NCBI GenBank assembly: GCA_021819735.1
Contig: JAKAFO010000015.1
Location: 1-33,022 of the forward strand
Direction: 5' to 3'
Length of the DNA: 33,022 nt
Source: Deltaproteobacteria bacterium
GTDB lineage: Bacteria; Desulfobacterota; Desulfobacteria; Desulfobacterales; Desulfosarcinaceae
A program made the translations under genes and the position numbers. Each line of letters begins with the position of its first letter. Position 1 is the first letter of the stretch. The notes below the pieces were generated by a model. That model worked only from the letters and a program-made list of their open reading frames with translations, was not told the origin of the DNA and made no database searches. Positions 6,555 through 15,185 of the stretch are shown one piece after another.

Positions 6555-7556
6555 ATGAACCTTGCAGAAGATCGTGACATCCTCGCTGAAGCGGGGGCTG
6601 TCCTGAAACTAGAGGCCGAAAGCATTCTGCGCCTGAGTCAGCGCCTGGACGACGGCTTTGCCCGCATGGTGGAGATGATCTGCGCATCCAAGGGGCGCGT
6701 CATCGTCTCGGGCATCGGCAAGTCGGGCATCATCGCCCGCAAAATCGCCGCCACGCTCAACAGCACCGGTACCCGCTCCCTTTTTCTGCATCCCGTGGAA
6801 GCGATGCACGGCGATCTGGGCATCGTCTCTCCGGAAGATATTTTTCTGGCACTCTCGTCCAGCGGCGAAACCCACGAATTGAACGTTCTGCTGCCGACCA
6901 TACGGACGGTGGGCTGCGCCATCATTGCCTTCACCGGCAATCCTGTCTCGTCCTTAGGCCGGGCGAGCGACATCGTCATCGATGTGGGCGTAGAAAAAGA
7001 AGCCTGCCCGCTGGGATTGGCGCCGACCTGCTCCACCACGGCCATGCTGGCCATGGGGGACGCCCTGGCCGTGGTCTTGATCCAGCGCAAAGAGTTCAAA
7101 AGCGATGACTTCAAACGCTTTCATCCCGGCGGTGCCCTGGGCCAGCGTCTGACCCGCAAGGTGCGCGACATCATGCTCACCGGGGCCGCAATCCCCTGGA
7201 TTCGCATCGGCGCAGCCATGGATGCCGCCATCGATGAGATGAATCGCCACAGCCTGGGCGTAATTCTGATTCTGGAGTCGGATGATCGGCTGGCCGGGAT
7301 CATTACCGACGGCGACATCCGACGCGCCGTAGCTCGCCGCGATCCCTTGCACAGCATGCTGGTGGATCAACTGATGAGTTCTACCCCACGTCAGGCCCAC
7401 CCGGAAACGCCGGCCTATGACGCCCTCAACACTATGGAGCATTTCCAAATTACGATTCTGCCCATTACCGACGAAGATAAAAAGGTAAAGGGCGTTCTGC
7501 ATTTGCACGATATACTGGGAAAAGGCGAATTTACATTCAAAGGAGAAGGCCAATGA
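6555..7556 (+). CDS. kdsD: Arabinose-5-phosphate isomerase (KdsD/KpsF/GutQ family)
   Basis: The enzyme converts ribulose 5-phosphate to arabinose 5-phosphate, the first committed step to Kdo of lipopolysaccharide. The 333-aa chain matches the family. It has an N-terminal SIS sugar-isomerase domain (about 35-185) with VSGIGKSGIIARKIAATLNS, the HPVEAMHGDLG segment and SSSGET. Two CBS domains follow at about 205-265 and 270-328, with the second ending in ILPITDEDKKVKGVLHLHD. AGGA lies seven bases before the ATG. Its stop overlaps the start of the 6-phosphofructokinase gene (ATGA), so the pair is translationally coupled. waaA, a later Kdo step, lies just downstream on the opposite strand. KpsF, GutQ and KdsD cannot be told apart by sequence alone; I use kdsD by context. 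Confidence 0.93.
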   Translation: MNLAEDRDILAEAGAVLKLEAESILRLSQRLDDGFARMVEMICASKGRVIVSGIGKSGIIARKIAATLNSTGTRSLFLHPVEAMHGDLGIVSPEDIFLALSSSGETHELNVLLPTIRTVGCAIIAFTGNPVSSLGRASDIVIDVGVEKEACPLGLAPTCSTTAMLAMGDALAVVLIQRKEFKSDDFKRFHPGGALGQRLTRKVRDIMLTGAAIPWIRIGAAMDAAIDEMNRHSLGVILILESDDRLAGIITDGDIRRAVARRDPLHSMLVDQLMSSTPRQAHPETPAYDALNTMEHFQITILPITDEDKKVKGVLHLHDILGKGEFTFKGEGQ

Positions 7557-8878
7557 GCCATGAGATACTCGACACCACGATACCCAGCCTGGGCAAGGCC
7601 GGCATCGACTCGCCGCTGATCAGCAGCGACATTGCCAGTCACCAGAGCTTTATAGACGATAAGGATCGTATCCTGGTGAGCATCCGTATGGCGGAACTGG
7701 AAGCCGACCTGAAGAAGAAAAAGCCGTTGACCTATTTCGAGTTGGCCGGTCCGCGCCGAAAAATTTACTACGACGCCAGCAAACTGCGTTGCGCCTTGGT
7801 CACCTGCGGCGGGCTGTGTCCGGGTCTCAATGACATCATTCGTTCCATCGTGCTCGAGCTCTATCACCATTACGGCGTGCGCAACATTTACGGAATGCGC
7901 TATGGCTTGCAGGGATTCATTCCCAAATACGGTCACGAGGTGATGGATCTGGGGCCTTCATCCGTGGCCAACATCCTGGACCGGGGCGGATCGATCCTGG
8001 GTTCCTCCCGCGGCCCTCAGGATATCGATGAGATCATCGATTGTCTGGAGCGCATGAACATCAGTATCCTGTTCATGATCGGCGGCGACGGCACCTTGCG
8101 GGCGGCGGTCAAGATCGCCGACACGATTCTACAGCGCAAGCTGAAGATCAGCGTGGTGGGCATCCCCAAAACCATCGACAACGACATCCACCTGATTTCG
8201 CGCTCCTTTGGCTTCGACACGGCTGTGGATGTCTCCACCCAGGCCATCATCGGCGCCCATAACGAGGCCGCCGGATACCCCAACGGCATCGGGCTGATCA
8301 AGCTGATGGGGCGCCACTCGGGCTTCATCGCCTCCACGGCCTCCCTGGCCCAGCAGGATGTCAACTTCGTCTTGATCCCCGAGGTGGATTTTGACTTGGA
8401 AGGGCCCAGCGGTCTGCTGGTCGCGCTCGAAAAAAGGCTAGCTGATCGGAGTCATGCGGTGATTGTCGCGGCGGAGGGCGCCGGTCAGCGGTTCTTTCAG
8501 GATTCGCCCGAAGAGCGCGACGAATCCGGCAACATCCGACTCAAGGATGTGGGCGTTTTTCTCAAAAACGCCATCAGCAACCATTTCAAATCGCGCAACA
8601 TCGAAATCAACATGAAGTATATCGACCCCAGTTATATGATCCGCAGCCTGCCGGCCAATGCCAATGACAGCGTCTTCTGCGGCTTTTTGGGGCGCAATGC
8701 CGTGCATGCCGGCATGGCCGGCAAAACCAAACTGGTAATCGGCCGCTGGAACAACCACTTCGTGCATATCCCCATGGAAGCGGCCACCAGCCAGCGCAAG
8801 CAAGTGTGCCCGGACGGCGAACTGTGGTCGGCAGTTCTGGAGGCCACCGGTCAGGGTTCCTTGAAGAATCCGGCATAG
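7553..8878 (+). CDS. 6-phosphofructokinase (long, GGDG/PKTIDND type)
   Basis: This enzyme phosphorylates fructose 6-phosphate in glycolysis. The 441-aa product is longer than the 320-aa E. coli PfkA. It has an N-terminal extension (about 1-75) before TCGGLCPGLND (84-94), the phosphate-donor motif IGGDGT (176-181) and the catalytic PKTIDND (205-211). In the family, Gly after GGD points to ATP, whereas Lys in PKTIDND is seen in pyrophosphate enzymes and also in plant and trypanosomal ATP enzymes. The combination here fits the latter, so ATP is the better guess. The start overlaps the kdsD stop by four bases (ATGA). The gene faces waaA with 36 bases between the stops. Confidence 0.93.
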   Translation: MSHEILDTTIPSLGKAGIDSPLISSDIASHQSFIDDKDRILVSIRMAELEADLKKKKPLTYFELAGPRRKIYYDASKLRCALVTCGGLCPGLNDIIRSIVLELYHHYGVRNIYGMRYGLQGFIPKYGHEVMDLGPSSVANILDRGGSILGSSRGPQDIDEIIDCLERMNISILFMIGGDGTLRAAVKIADTILQRKLKISVVGIPKTIDNDIHLISRSFGFDTAVDVSTQAIIGAHNEAAGYPNGIGLIKLMGRHSGFIASTASLAQQDVNFVLIPEVDFDLEGPSGLLVALEKRLADRSHAVIVAAEGAGQRFFQDSPEERDESGNIRLKDVGVFLKNAISNHFKSRNIEINMKYIDPSYMIRSLPANANDSVFCGFLGRNAVHAGMAGKTKLVIGRWNNHFVHIPMEAATSQRKQVCPDGELWSAVLEATGQGSLKNPA

Positions 8879-8914
8879 GCCCCCATCTGCCTTCGCTTCA
8901 GAATGGCCAGGGAG

Positions 8915-10234
8915 TCAAACACCGGTGGCATTTAACAGGCGTGCAATCACGTCAGCATGGCGTTGCGCCGCACCGCGGTGGGAGATGATGGCTTCGCGCG
9001 CGGCGTGACCGACGGCTTGGGCTTGTTCCGGCCGGCGCAACCATTCTTCAGCCAACGCGGCCATCTGACGGGCGTCGCACACTGTGCGCCCTCCGCCGGC
9101 CGCTTCGATCAAACGGCGGGCATCGGCGAAATCTTCCATGGAAGGGCCGAACATAACCGGTTTGGCCCATACCGCCGGCTCCAGCAGATTCTGCCCCCCC
9201 TTGGGCACCAGGCTTCCGCCGCAAAAAACAAAACTGGCCACGCTGTAGGTGGCATTCAACTCGCCGATGGTATCCAGCAATACAACCGGGCTTGTCCGGC
9301 CGCCGGCCAATGCTTCCAATTGCGTTCGACGCTGCCAGCTTAACCCCTTCTGACGGATGTACTGCTCCACCTGATGGTTCCGGGTGATGTGGCGCGGCGC
9401 CAGAATCAAAACCGCCTGGGGAACCTGCCGCAAAAGCTGCGCGAACGCCTCCAGGACGACGGGCTCTTCCGGATCGCGGGTACTGCCGGCCACGAAGACG
9501 GGAGTCGCTTGTGTCAGCCCATACAGCTTCATGGCCCACGCCCTGGCCTTGGCGGGATAGCTGCCGGCCAGGGGGTCGGGACTATCGAACTTGGCATTGC
9601 CATTGACGGCGATGCGATTTTGATCCGCCCCCAAGGATTCGATGCGGGCAGCGTCCGGCCGGGAGATCATGCTGAAGGCATCGATGTGGGTCAGTGCCAG
9701 GCGGATCAGCGGTCGAATGCGCAAATAACGGCCGATGGAGCGACTGGAGATTCTGCCGTTCACGACCGCGATGCGGGTCCCCATGCGCCGGGCTTTGATG
9801 ATCAGATTGGGCCACAACTCGGTCTCCAGAAGGGCCAGCACGTGCGGTCGAACCATCTGTAAGGCCTTGCCGGTAGGGCCTACCAGATCCATGGGGGCAT
9901 AGAAACACGGCACGCGCCCTTGGAAGCGCTCCTGGGCCTGGGCCAAACCTTGCCGTGTGGTGGTGGAAATAGCGATGCGGCATTGGGGCGCTTGGGCCAT
10001 CAGGACATCGGCAATGGCGGCGGCCACGCCCACCTCGCCCACCGAAACCGCATGCAGCCAGACGCGCGGCCCGTGGCCCAACGCCTCGCGGATGCCGGAA
10101 GGGTAGCACCCCATGCGCTGGCGCAAGCGTTCACGCTCTTCGGGATGATTTTTATGGCGTAGCCAAAGCGGTGCGACCAGGGAGAGGCCGGCCCCGGTGC
10201 CGAGCAGATTGTATGTGAAGTGCAGCAGATTCAT
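8915..10234 (-). CDS. waaA: 3-deoxy-D-manno-octulosonic acid (Kdo) transferase WaaA
   Basis: WaaA attaches Kdo to lipid A precursor at the cytoplasmic face of the inner membrane. The chosen product is 439 aa, close to the family norm of about 425. It has a hydrophobic N-terminus (membrane anchor, about 5-25), VWLHAVSVGEVGVA with the catalytic Glu, ETELWPNLI in the N-terminal Rossmann domain, and the C-terminal domain motif FCGGSLVPKGGQN-LEPA that binds the CMP-Kdo side. The start ATG 10234 overlaps the stop of the upstream lipoprotein gene (ATGA), so translation is coupled. Much longer readings through the upstream gene region are other-frame artefacts. The number of Kdo residues added cannot be inferred. 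Confidence 0.95.
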   Translation of the reverse strand: MNLLHFTYNLLGTGAGLSLVAPLWLRHKNHPEERERLRQRMGCYPSGIREALGHGPRVWLHAVSVGEVGVAAAIADVLMAQAPQCRIAISTTTRQGLAQAQERFQGRVPCFYAPMDLVGPTGKALQMVRPHVLALLETELWPNLIIKARRMGTRIAVVNGRISSRSIGRYLRIRPLIRLALTHIDAFSMISRPDAARIESLGADQNRIAVNGNAKFDSPDPLAGSYPAKARAWAMKLYGLTQATPVFVAGSTRDPEEPVVLEAFAQLLRQVPQAVLILAPRHITRNHQVEQYIRQKGLSWQRRTQLEALAGGRTSPVVLLDTIGELNATYSVASFVFCGGSLVPKGGQNLLEPAVWAKPVMFGPSMEDFADARRLIEAAGGGRTVCDARQMAALAEEWLRRPEQAQAVGHAAREAIISHRGAAQRHADVIARLLNATGV

Positions 10235-12312
10235 GGGTGCGGAATTTCGACGAACCGATCCCCCTTGATCCGCAGCAGGCTGAGCTGTTTGATGGCCTCC
10301 CGGTTGGGGGCGAAGGCGGTCGGTCCGGTAACCCCATCCGCTTTGTAAGCCTGTTGCAATGCGTCCCGCAGTTGGTTGCGCAAATGCAGATCGGGATAAG
10401 CGAGCAATTCGAACATCAGGTTGGCCGTATCGAAGGCAAATGCCTCCATGATCCCCGGATCGGTGCCGTAGATGGAGCGGTAGGTTTCCACGAACCGGCG
10501 CACGGTTTCCGAGTCGCTGTCCTTGTAAAAGCCATCGACCATCACGGCGTTCTGGGCATACGCGCTGGCCATGTCGATGAGCTGCTGGGAGTGCCATAAA
10601 TTGGTGCCGGCCGAATAGACGTTCTGGATATCGTGGTACACCAATTGGGGCAAAATCATTCCGGCGGCCTTGGGCGCGTCCGGGATGAACAAAACATCGA
10701 AATCGGCGGCCGGCCCTTGCGCTCCGGTTTGCCCCATGGCGGCCGAGCCGGTTTGGCCGGTGCGCGGCTGCTCCGGGTTCTGGTAAAAAAGGCCCGAGGC
10801 TCTGGCCACCGGATCGGGCAGGACGACCTCCAAGGCGCCGTCGGCGTTGGCGCGGCGCTGATCGATGGGAGCTTTTTCCACCTGAACCACCGGTCGGGCC
10901 TTCAGGTCGGCCGGAACGGCATGCTGCTGTCCCATGAGCTTTTTGATGGTGGCGGCGAAATCGGCCTGGCCCGGGGAGTAGGCTTCCACGCCCACCATGC
11001 GGCCGCCCTGGCGCACGACCTCGTCCCAAAAGAGCGACATGAAGGTCTTGCCATAGGGTTCATTGGGGTAAAGCACGGCGAAGTTGCGCATCCCCAAATC
11101 CCTGACGAAGTAGGTCACCAGCGTTTCCACCTGGCTTTGGGGCGTAATAAAATGGCGGAATATATAGTCGCCGATGGCGGTGATCTCCGCCTTCTGGGTG
11201 AAGGTCACCATGGGGATATTCAGACGCTGGGCTTCCTGGGCCGCCGCTTGGGCCGTAATGATCGGACCGATGATGGCCCCGACCTGCTCCTGGGCCAGCG
11301 CCTGCACCTCTTGAACGGCCCGCTTGTCGTTGGAAGCCGTGTCTTTGACGATCAATTTGATGGCTACCGGATTTTCGCCGCTCTGCATGAGGCTCAAGGC
11401 CATTTCGATGGCATTGAGCACACGCTGGCCATAGGCCTGATGGGAGCCGCTCAACGGCAGCAGACAACCGAGGGTCTGGGGGGCGAAAGTGAGCTTCCGG
11501 TTGAGTTCCGCGATCAGTGTGTCGGCCTCCGGCCCCTTGGGATGATCGGGAAATGCGCTGCGAAAAGCGGTCAGGAGTTCAAAAGCATCACCCTGCTTGC
11601 CCTCCGCCATTTGCAGCATGGCATAGCGGAACATGAGGTCCGACTGGATCTGCGGGTCTTCGATCTGATCCCAGAGTGCCTGAATGCTTTGGGCATTCAT
11701 ACGCATGATGTTCTCCTGGAAGAGATCACGCCAGGTTTGGTTTTCCGGCGCCGGCAGTTCCTTGGACAACAGGTAGGCATACAAAGCGGTATTGGAGGGA
11801 TCGCCGGCGGCTTGATACACCCGGGCCAAGCGTCGCCACAGGTCCAGACGCATCTTGGGGGGTAATTCGCCGCGCAGCATTTGCAGGGCCATCTCCACGG
11901 CTTCGGCCGAACGTCGTGCCTGAATCATCACGTCGATCAAGCCTAACCGCGCTTCGTCGGCCGCCGGGCTCTGGGGAAAAGATTGGATGGCGTTGCGGTA
12001 GAACGCCTGGGCTGCGCTGAAGTCCCCCCTGGTTTGATAGATCGACCCGATGCGCTGCAAGGCCCAGGCGGCATGACGCCCCTCGGGGTATTGCCCCAGA
12101 TAGCGGCTATACTGGGGCAACGCTTGATCCAGTTGTCCCAGCTTGAAAAGGTCTTCCGCCGGCTGGAAGCTCAGATCCTCGGCATCCGGCGGGCGCACCG
12201 GTTCGGCCGCCTTCTGGGTCTGCGCCATGCAGGCGCTCAGGCTCAATAAAAGAATCGCCAGCCAGGTCCGGCCATACCGAAGCCCTTGCCATCGGTTATG
12301 TTTAGAAAACAC
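10231..12312 (-). CDS. Penicillin-binding-protein activator-like lipoprotein (TPR plus type I periplasmic-binding fold)
   Basis: The product is a 693-aa outer-membrane or periplasmic lipoprotein related to the LpoA / amino-acid-binding (Leu/Ile/Val-type) superfamily, whose LpoA members activate peptidoglycan synthases. From GTG 12312 the N-terminus is MFSKHNRWQGLRYGR followed by TWLAILLLSLSAC, a basic n-region, short h-region and LSAC lipobox. TPR-like helices follow to about residue 260, then the type I binding fold, opening with TLGCLLPLSG. An upstream ATG at 12399 would bury the signal peptide and lies almost on the transcription start. GAGGAA sits five bases before GTG 12312, so I corrected the start. 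A Pro/Ala/Gln-rich insert lies between the two lobes (about 460-530). It is coupled to waaA. Activation of a PBP here is inferred, not shown. Confidence 0.88.
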   Translation of the reverse strand: MFSKHNRWQGLRYGRTWLAILLLSLSACMAQTQKAAEPVRPPDAEDLSFQPAEDLFKLGQLDQALPQYSRYLGQYPEGRHAAWALQRIGSIYQTRGDFSAAQAFYRNAIQSFPQSPAADEARLGLIDVMIQARRSAEAVEMALQMLRGELPPKMRLDLWRRLARVYQAAGDPSNTALYAYLLSKELPAPENQTWRDLFQENIMRMNAQSIQALWDQIEDPQIQSDLMFRYAMLQMAEGKQGDAFELLTAFRSAFPDHPKGPEADTLIAELNRKLTFAPQTLGCLLPLSGSHQAYGQRVLNAIEMALSLMQSGENPVAIKLIVKDTASNDKRAVQEVQALAQEQVGAIIGPIITAQAAAQEAQRLNIPMVTFTQKAEITAIGDYIFRHFITPQSQVETLVTYFVRDLGMRNFAVLYPNEPYGKTFMSLFWDEVVRQGGRMVGVEAYSPGQADFAATIKKLMGQQHAVPADLKARPVVQVEKAPIDQRRANADGALEVVLPDPVARASGLFYQNPEQPRTGQTGSAAMGQTGAQGPAADFDVLFIPDAPKAAGMILPQLVYHDIQNVYSAGTNLWHSQQLIDMASAYAQNAVMVDGFYKDSDSETVRRFVETYRSIYGTDPGIMEAFAFDTANLMFELLAYPDLHLRNQLRDALQQAYKADGVTGPTAFAPNREAIKQLSLLRIKGDRFVEIPHP

Positions 12313-12410
12313 GTGTTCCTCGGAATTAAAAAAATTTAAAAAAGCGCGCATCGCCGCGATATCCGCCGAAGAGTGGAGAACTTGCGGTTTCATCGCCATT
12401 TATTGGGGCC

Positions 12411-12438
12411 AATCTACACTAAAACACTCCATTGTCAA
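12411..12438 (-). promoter_or_regulatory. Sigma-70 promoter for the lipoprotein-waaA operon
   Basis: On the minus strand a perfect TTGACA (12438 down to 12433) is followed after 16 bases by TAGATT (12416 down to 12411), four of six matches to TATAAT. Transcription would begin near 12404, about 90 bases before GTG 12312. That supports the shorter lipoprotein start. Confidence 0.6.
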
Positions 12439-12474
12439 TTCCTTCATGAATTTGCGTTTCCGGCCTTGCGAACC

Positions 12475-12504
12475 TTGACATATTACGGCCTTAAAACATA
12501 TAGT
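12475..12504 (+). promoter_or_regulatory. Sigma-70 promoter candidate for the DUF4124-aldolase unit
   Basis: TTGACA (12475-12480) and TATAGT (12499-12504) are 18 bases apart, perfect -35 and five-of-six -10. The first gene starts at 12705, so the leader would be about 190 bases. In that leader (12511-12700) I see no gene or recognisable riboswitch; AAGGTGA lies just before the ATG. Confidence 0.45.
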
Positions 12505-12704
12505 GACCCAAAAGAACCTGCCGAATCCGGTCCTTAGCAATGACATGGCAATGCCCATCCAACACCCAGAGGATATCCGCGCGGCGCATATGCTTCCCGC
12601 ACGCTCAGACGTCAGCGCCTCGGCCGGTTGAGGAAATACGTTATTTAAACGGACATCAGGCTATCGTGGGCAATCCGAAAAACAATTAAAAAAGGTGACA
12701 ATTT

Positions 12705-13217
12705 ATGCGAGCAGCTTTCATTGTTTTGGCCATCGTCCTGTTCCTTGTCATTACCGGACCGGCTTCCGCCGAATTTTACCGCTACGTCGATAAACATGGC
12801 AACGTGCTTTTCACCGACGACCTGAGCAAGGTCCCCGCCGATCAACGTGAAAAAGCAAAAGCCTACGACGAATCTTTCAGCAAGCCGGCCAAACCCCAGG
12901 CCAGCCCGGCCCCCAAAGCGCCCGCCGCCCAGGACCCGGCCCAGGCCCAAGCCCTTGAGGCCGAGCGCAAGCAGTTGGAAGACCATGAGCAAACCTTGAA
13001 CCGCGAATATGACGACCTGATGAAGCAGCGCGCCACCCTGGACGAAGAGAAGGCCAACGCCGTCACTCCCGCGCAAATTAAGGAATACAACCAAAAAATC
13101 GTGGACTTCAATTCGCGTATTCAATCGTATGAAGGCAAGCGTGATGCTTACTCGGAAAAGGTCAAGGCGTTCAACGAACGCGCCAAATCCCAATCACCGG
13201 AAGGCCAAAAGCAATAG
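12705..13217 (+). CDS. DUF4124 domain-containing exported coiled-coil protein
   Basis: The 170-aa product starts with a signal peptide (about 1-22, hydrophobic AAFIVLAIVLFLVITG ending PASA). A short DUF4124 module follows (AEFYRYVDKHGNVLFTDD, about 22-45), then a Pro/Ala-rich linker (about 60-85). The rest is a charged helical region likely to form a coiled coil (about 85-160). It is expected in the periplasm. DUF4124 has no firm biochemical role; it is a small Tyr/Trp-rich beta module in envelope proteins. AAGGTGA precedes the ATG. The aldolase gene follows after 11 bases, so the two may be co-transcribed despite unrelated roles. Confidence 0.86.
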   Translation: MRAAFIVLAIVLFLVITGPASAEFYRYVDKHGNVLFTDDLSKVPADQREKAKAYDESFSKPAKPQASPAPKAPAAQDPAQAQALEAERKQLEDHEQTLNREYDDLMKQRATLDEEKANAVTPAQIKEYNQKIVDFNSRIQSYEGKRDAYSEKVKAFNERAKSQSPEGQKQ

Positions 13218-13228
13218 GAGGAGATCGC

Positions 13229-14515
13229 ATGAAACAAGTCACCCCGGCGGATTACCAAAAGGCATTGAAGGTGGGCCGTCCGCCCAACATCCAGTCCCTG
13301 TTCCCCAACTCCCAGGCGCTGTTGATCAGCGGTAAATATATCGACCTGGCCATGTTGGCCAAGGGCCAAAGCATCTGCATGGCCGCCAACGGCCGAAATA
13401 TCTTTGTGATCCGCGGCGCCCTGCGCGCGGCCCAGAGGGCCAATTCGGCGCTGATCATCGAAATCGCCAAATCCGAAGGCGGCGCCGATGCCTACTGTGC
13501 GATCAACTATTGGAACATGGCGCGCACCGTGGATGCCCTGTGCAACGAAATGAACATCACGATACCGGTGGCGATCCATGCCGACCATTACGGGATTAAG
13601 AACGAAAAGGATATCAATACCGCCCGCAATGAGATTCCTTCCATGTTCGACGCCGGCATGACTTCCATCGCCATCGATGCCTCCCATATGACCGACGACC
13701 AGAACCTGCTCGCCAGCATCGCCCTGAATCCCTATGTTCCCAAGTGGGCCGGCCTGGAAACCGAAGTGGGCGAAATAAAAGGCAAGGAAGGGCTTTCCAC
13801 CCGTCAGGAGGCGCTGTTTCTCATTCAAGGACTCAATGCCCACGGCATCTTTCCCAACTGGATCGCCTTGAACAACGGCACCACCCACGGCATCGAAGCC
13901 AGTGCCCAAGGCATCCAGGTGGAACTGACGGCCGATATCCACAACGCCCTCAAGCCCTACAACGTCTCCGGCGCCCAGCACGGCACCTCGGGCAACAGTT
14001 CCGAACGGCTGCGCGAAATCGCCCAGAAGACGCGCACCACCAAGGCCAATGTGGCCACCGCCTTGCAGATGATCTCCTGGGGCCTGGAGGTCAATGACTA
14101 CGGCAACGCGATCCTGGATGACGCCAAGGAGTTCATCAAGGTCAAAGACCAGGGGGTCACCGAAGAGCTGTGGGCCCAGATGAAAGCCTATGCCCAGTCC
14201 AAGAGCTACAAGAGCGGCGATTACAAGAAATTGAACCTGCCGTTCGAAAGCAAGCTGCAGACCCAACCGAAAGAAGTCCGTGCGCGCATGGCCCAACGGG
14301 TGGAGGATTTTGTCTACAACATGCTGGTCAAGGTGTTCAACGCCCAGGACACCGCTCCCTTAGCCGTCGAGGCGATCCTAAAAGCCGGCGGTTACGATCC
14401 CGGGCCTAAAGGCGAGCGCATCGAAGATCCATCGAACTGGACGACGGAAAAAATCGTGGCCCGCGGGAAAAATCTGCTAGCCGACAAAGGGCCGGCCGGT
14501 AATTTCGACGATTGA
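13229..14515 (+). CDS. Class II fructose-bisphosphate aldolase
   Basis: The enzyme splits or forms fructose 1,6-bisphosphate in glycolysis and gluconeogenesis, using a divalent metal. The 428-aa chain has PVAIHADHYG, containing the metal-binding/catalytic Asp-His of the class II family. It also has the acidic LETEVGEIKGKEG segment and the glycine/histidine motifs NNGTTHGIE and GAQHGTSG, which in relatives bind metal and phosphate. It is longer than the E. coli FbaA (359 aa), with a C-terminal extension past about residue 345. AGGAGGAG stands seven bases before the ATG. It follows the DUF4124 gene closely and ends in a stable hairpin. Other members of this fold act on tagatose bisphosphate, so the sugar specificity is likely but not proven. 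Confidence 0.92.
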   Translation: MKQVTPADYQKALKVGRPPNIQSLFPNSQALLISGKYIDLAMLAKGQSICMAANGRNIFVIRGALRAAQRANSALIIEIAKSEGGADAYCAINYWNMARTVDALCNEMNITIPVAIHADHYGIKNEKDINTARNEIPSMFDAGMTSIAIDASHMTDDQNLLASIALNPYVPKWAGLETEVGEIKGKEGLSTRQEALFLIQGLNAHGIFPNWIALNNGTTHGIEASAQGIQVELTADIHNALKPYNVSGAQHGTSGNSSERLREIAQKTRTTKANVATALQMISWGLEVNDYGNAILDDAKEFIKVKDQGVTEELWAQMKAYAQSKSYKSGDYKKLNLPFESKLQTQPKEVRARMAQRVEDFVYNMLVKVFNAQDTAPLAVEAILKAGGYDPGPKGERIEDPSNWTTEKIVARGKNLLADKGPAGNFDD

Positions 14516-14548
14516 TCGCATCGAACCCGTATAGCCCAACGACTAAAA

Positions 14549-14578
14549 TCGCCAGGGGCGGGACACCGTCCCTGGCGA
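14549..14578 (+). terminator. Stable hairpin after the aldolase gene
   Basis: TCGCCAGGG (14549-14557) pairs with CCCTGGCGA (14570-14578), and the stem extends inward by GCGG/CCGT (one GU pair) to a GACA loop. No good U-tract follows (CTCTCCCC), so it is a hairpin in terminator position rather than a textbook terminator. Confidence 0.5.
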
Positions 14579-14661
14579 CTCTCCCCTGCCATCGTTTTGC
14601 CACATTTTTCACATCGAATCGGACAGTTGAACGATTCTAGACCCTGCGGCCATTTTTTTTC

Positions 14662-14688
14662 TTAAGTTCCTCCGGAAATCGTCGATAA
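14662..14688 (+). promoter_or_regulatory. Sigma-28 (FliA) promoter candidate for two small flagellar-type genes
   Basis: TTAAGTTC (14662-14669) and GTCGATAA (14681-14688) are separated by exactly 11 bases. They match the sigma-28 consensus TAAAGTTT-N11-GCCGATAA at six of eight and seven of eight positions. Transcription would begin around 14695, just ahead of the GGAGG at 14696-14700 and ATG 14709, giving a very short leader. The identity of the downstream gene supports this reading. Confidence 0.62.
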
Positions 14689-14708
14689 AGACAACGGAGG
14701 GACCAACT

Positions 14709-15116
14709 ATGTACATCCACAACTATCAAATACATAACGTCCTGAATGTGTACCGCAAGCACCTGAGCCAGGAGACCGGCGCCAAAAAGGGTGCTCCGAC
14801 GCCCGCGGCACCCAAAGGGGATAAAGTCGAGCTTTCAGCCGGATTCCATCGCCAGTCGCTCATCGATCAGGTTTCGGCCGAAATAGTGGACCGGATCTCC
14901 CAGGGCGGAACCCCAAAAAACTTCGACGATGTGATTTCCAAGGAGTGGGGGCGTTCGTCAGGTCCCCTGACCGGGCGCGCCTCCAAGCGGGAAGTGGAGT
15001 TCACCTACTCGGTGATCGACGAGAACAACCGTAAAACAACCAACACCTTGCCGGTGGAAAATTTCAGTCCGCTGACCGGCCAGGCAAAACCGAATGCCCA
15101 GGAGAACGCCGAGTAA
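14709..15116 (+). CDS. Small protein resembling the DVU0524 FlgM-associated family
   Basis: The product is a 135-aa soluble protein with no signal peptide or membrane segment. The N-terminus IHNYQIHNVLNVYRKHLSQ and the middle VELSAGFHRQSLIDQVSAEIVDRI resemble, from memory, the deltaproteobacterial DVU0524-type proteins encoded next to the anti-sigma-28 factor FlgM. I could not check this. The RQSLID-VSAEIVDRI block looks like the helical tail of FlgM-like or flagellar regulatory proteins. GGAGG is eight bases before the ATG, and a sigma-28-type promoter precedes it. A second small gene follows 69 bases downstream and probably belongs to the same unit. A role in flagellar assembly or its regulation is inference. 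Confidence 0.68.
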   Translation: MYIHNYQIHNVLNVYRKHLSQETGAKKGAPTPAAPKGDKVELSAGFHRQSLIDQVSAEIVDRISQGGTPKNFDDVISKEWGRSSGPLTGRASKREVEFTYSVIDENNRKTTNTLPVENFSPLTGQAKPNAQENAE

Positions 15117-15185
15117 AGTGCCCCGGAGGAGGCCTTGCTTCGCAAACACCCGAGCGCCAAAGCGGACAATGAAAGGAGGATCACC

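Noticed and set aside
8915-11029. 704-aa reading frame for waaA
   Set aside because: The first 265 residues run antiparallel to nothing useful and in a different frame through the lipoprotein gene; WaaA starts at ATG 10234, coupled to that gene.
10633-11865. 410-aa plus-strand frame inside the lipoprotein gene
   Set aside because: It is the complement of a clear coding sequence, with Gly/His/Arg-rich shadow composition.
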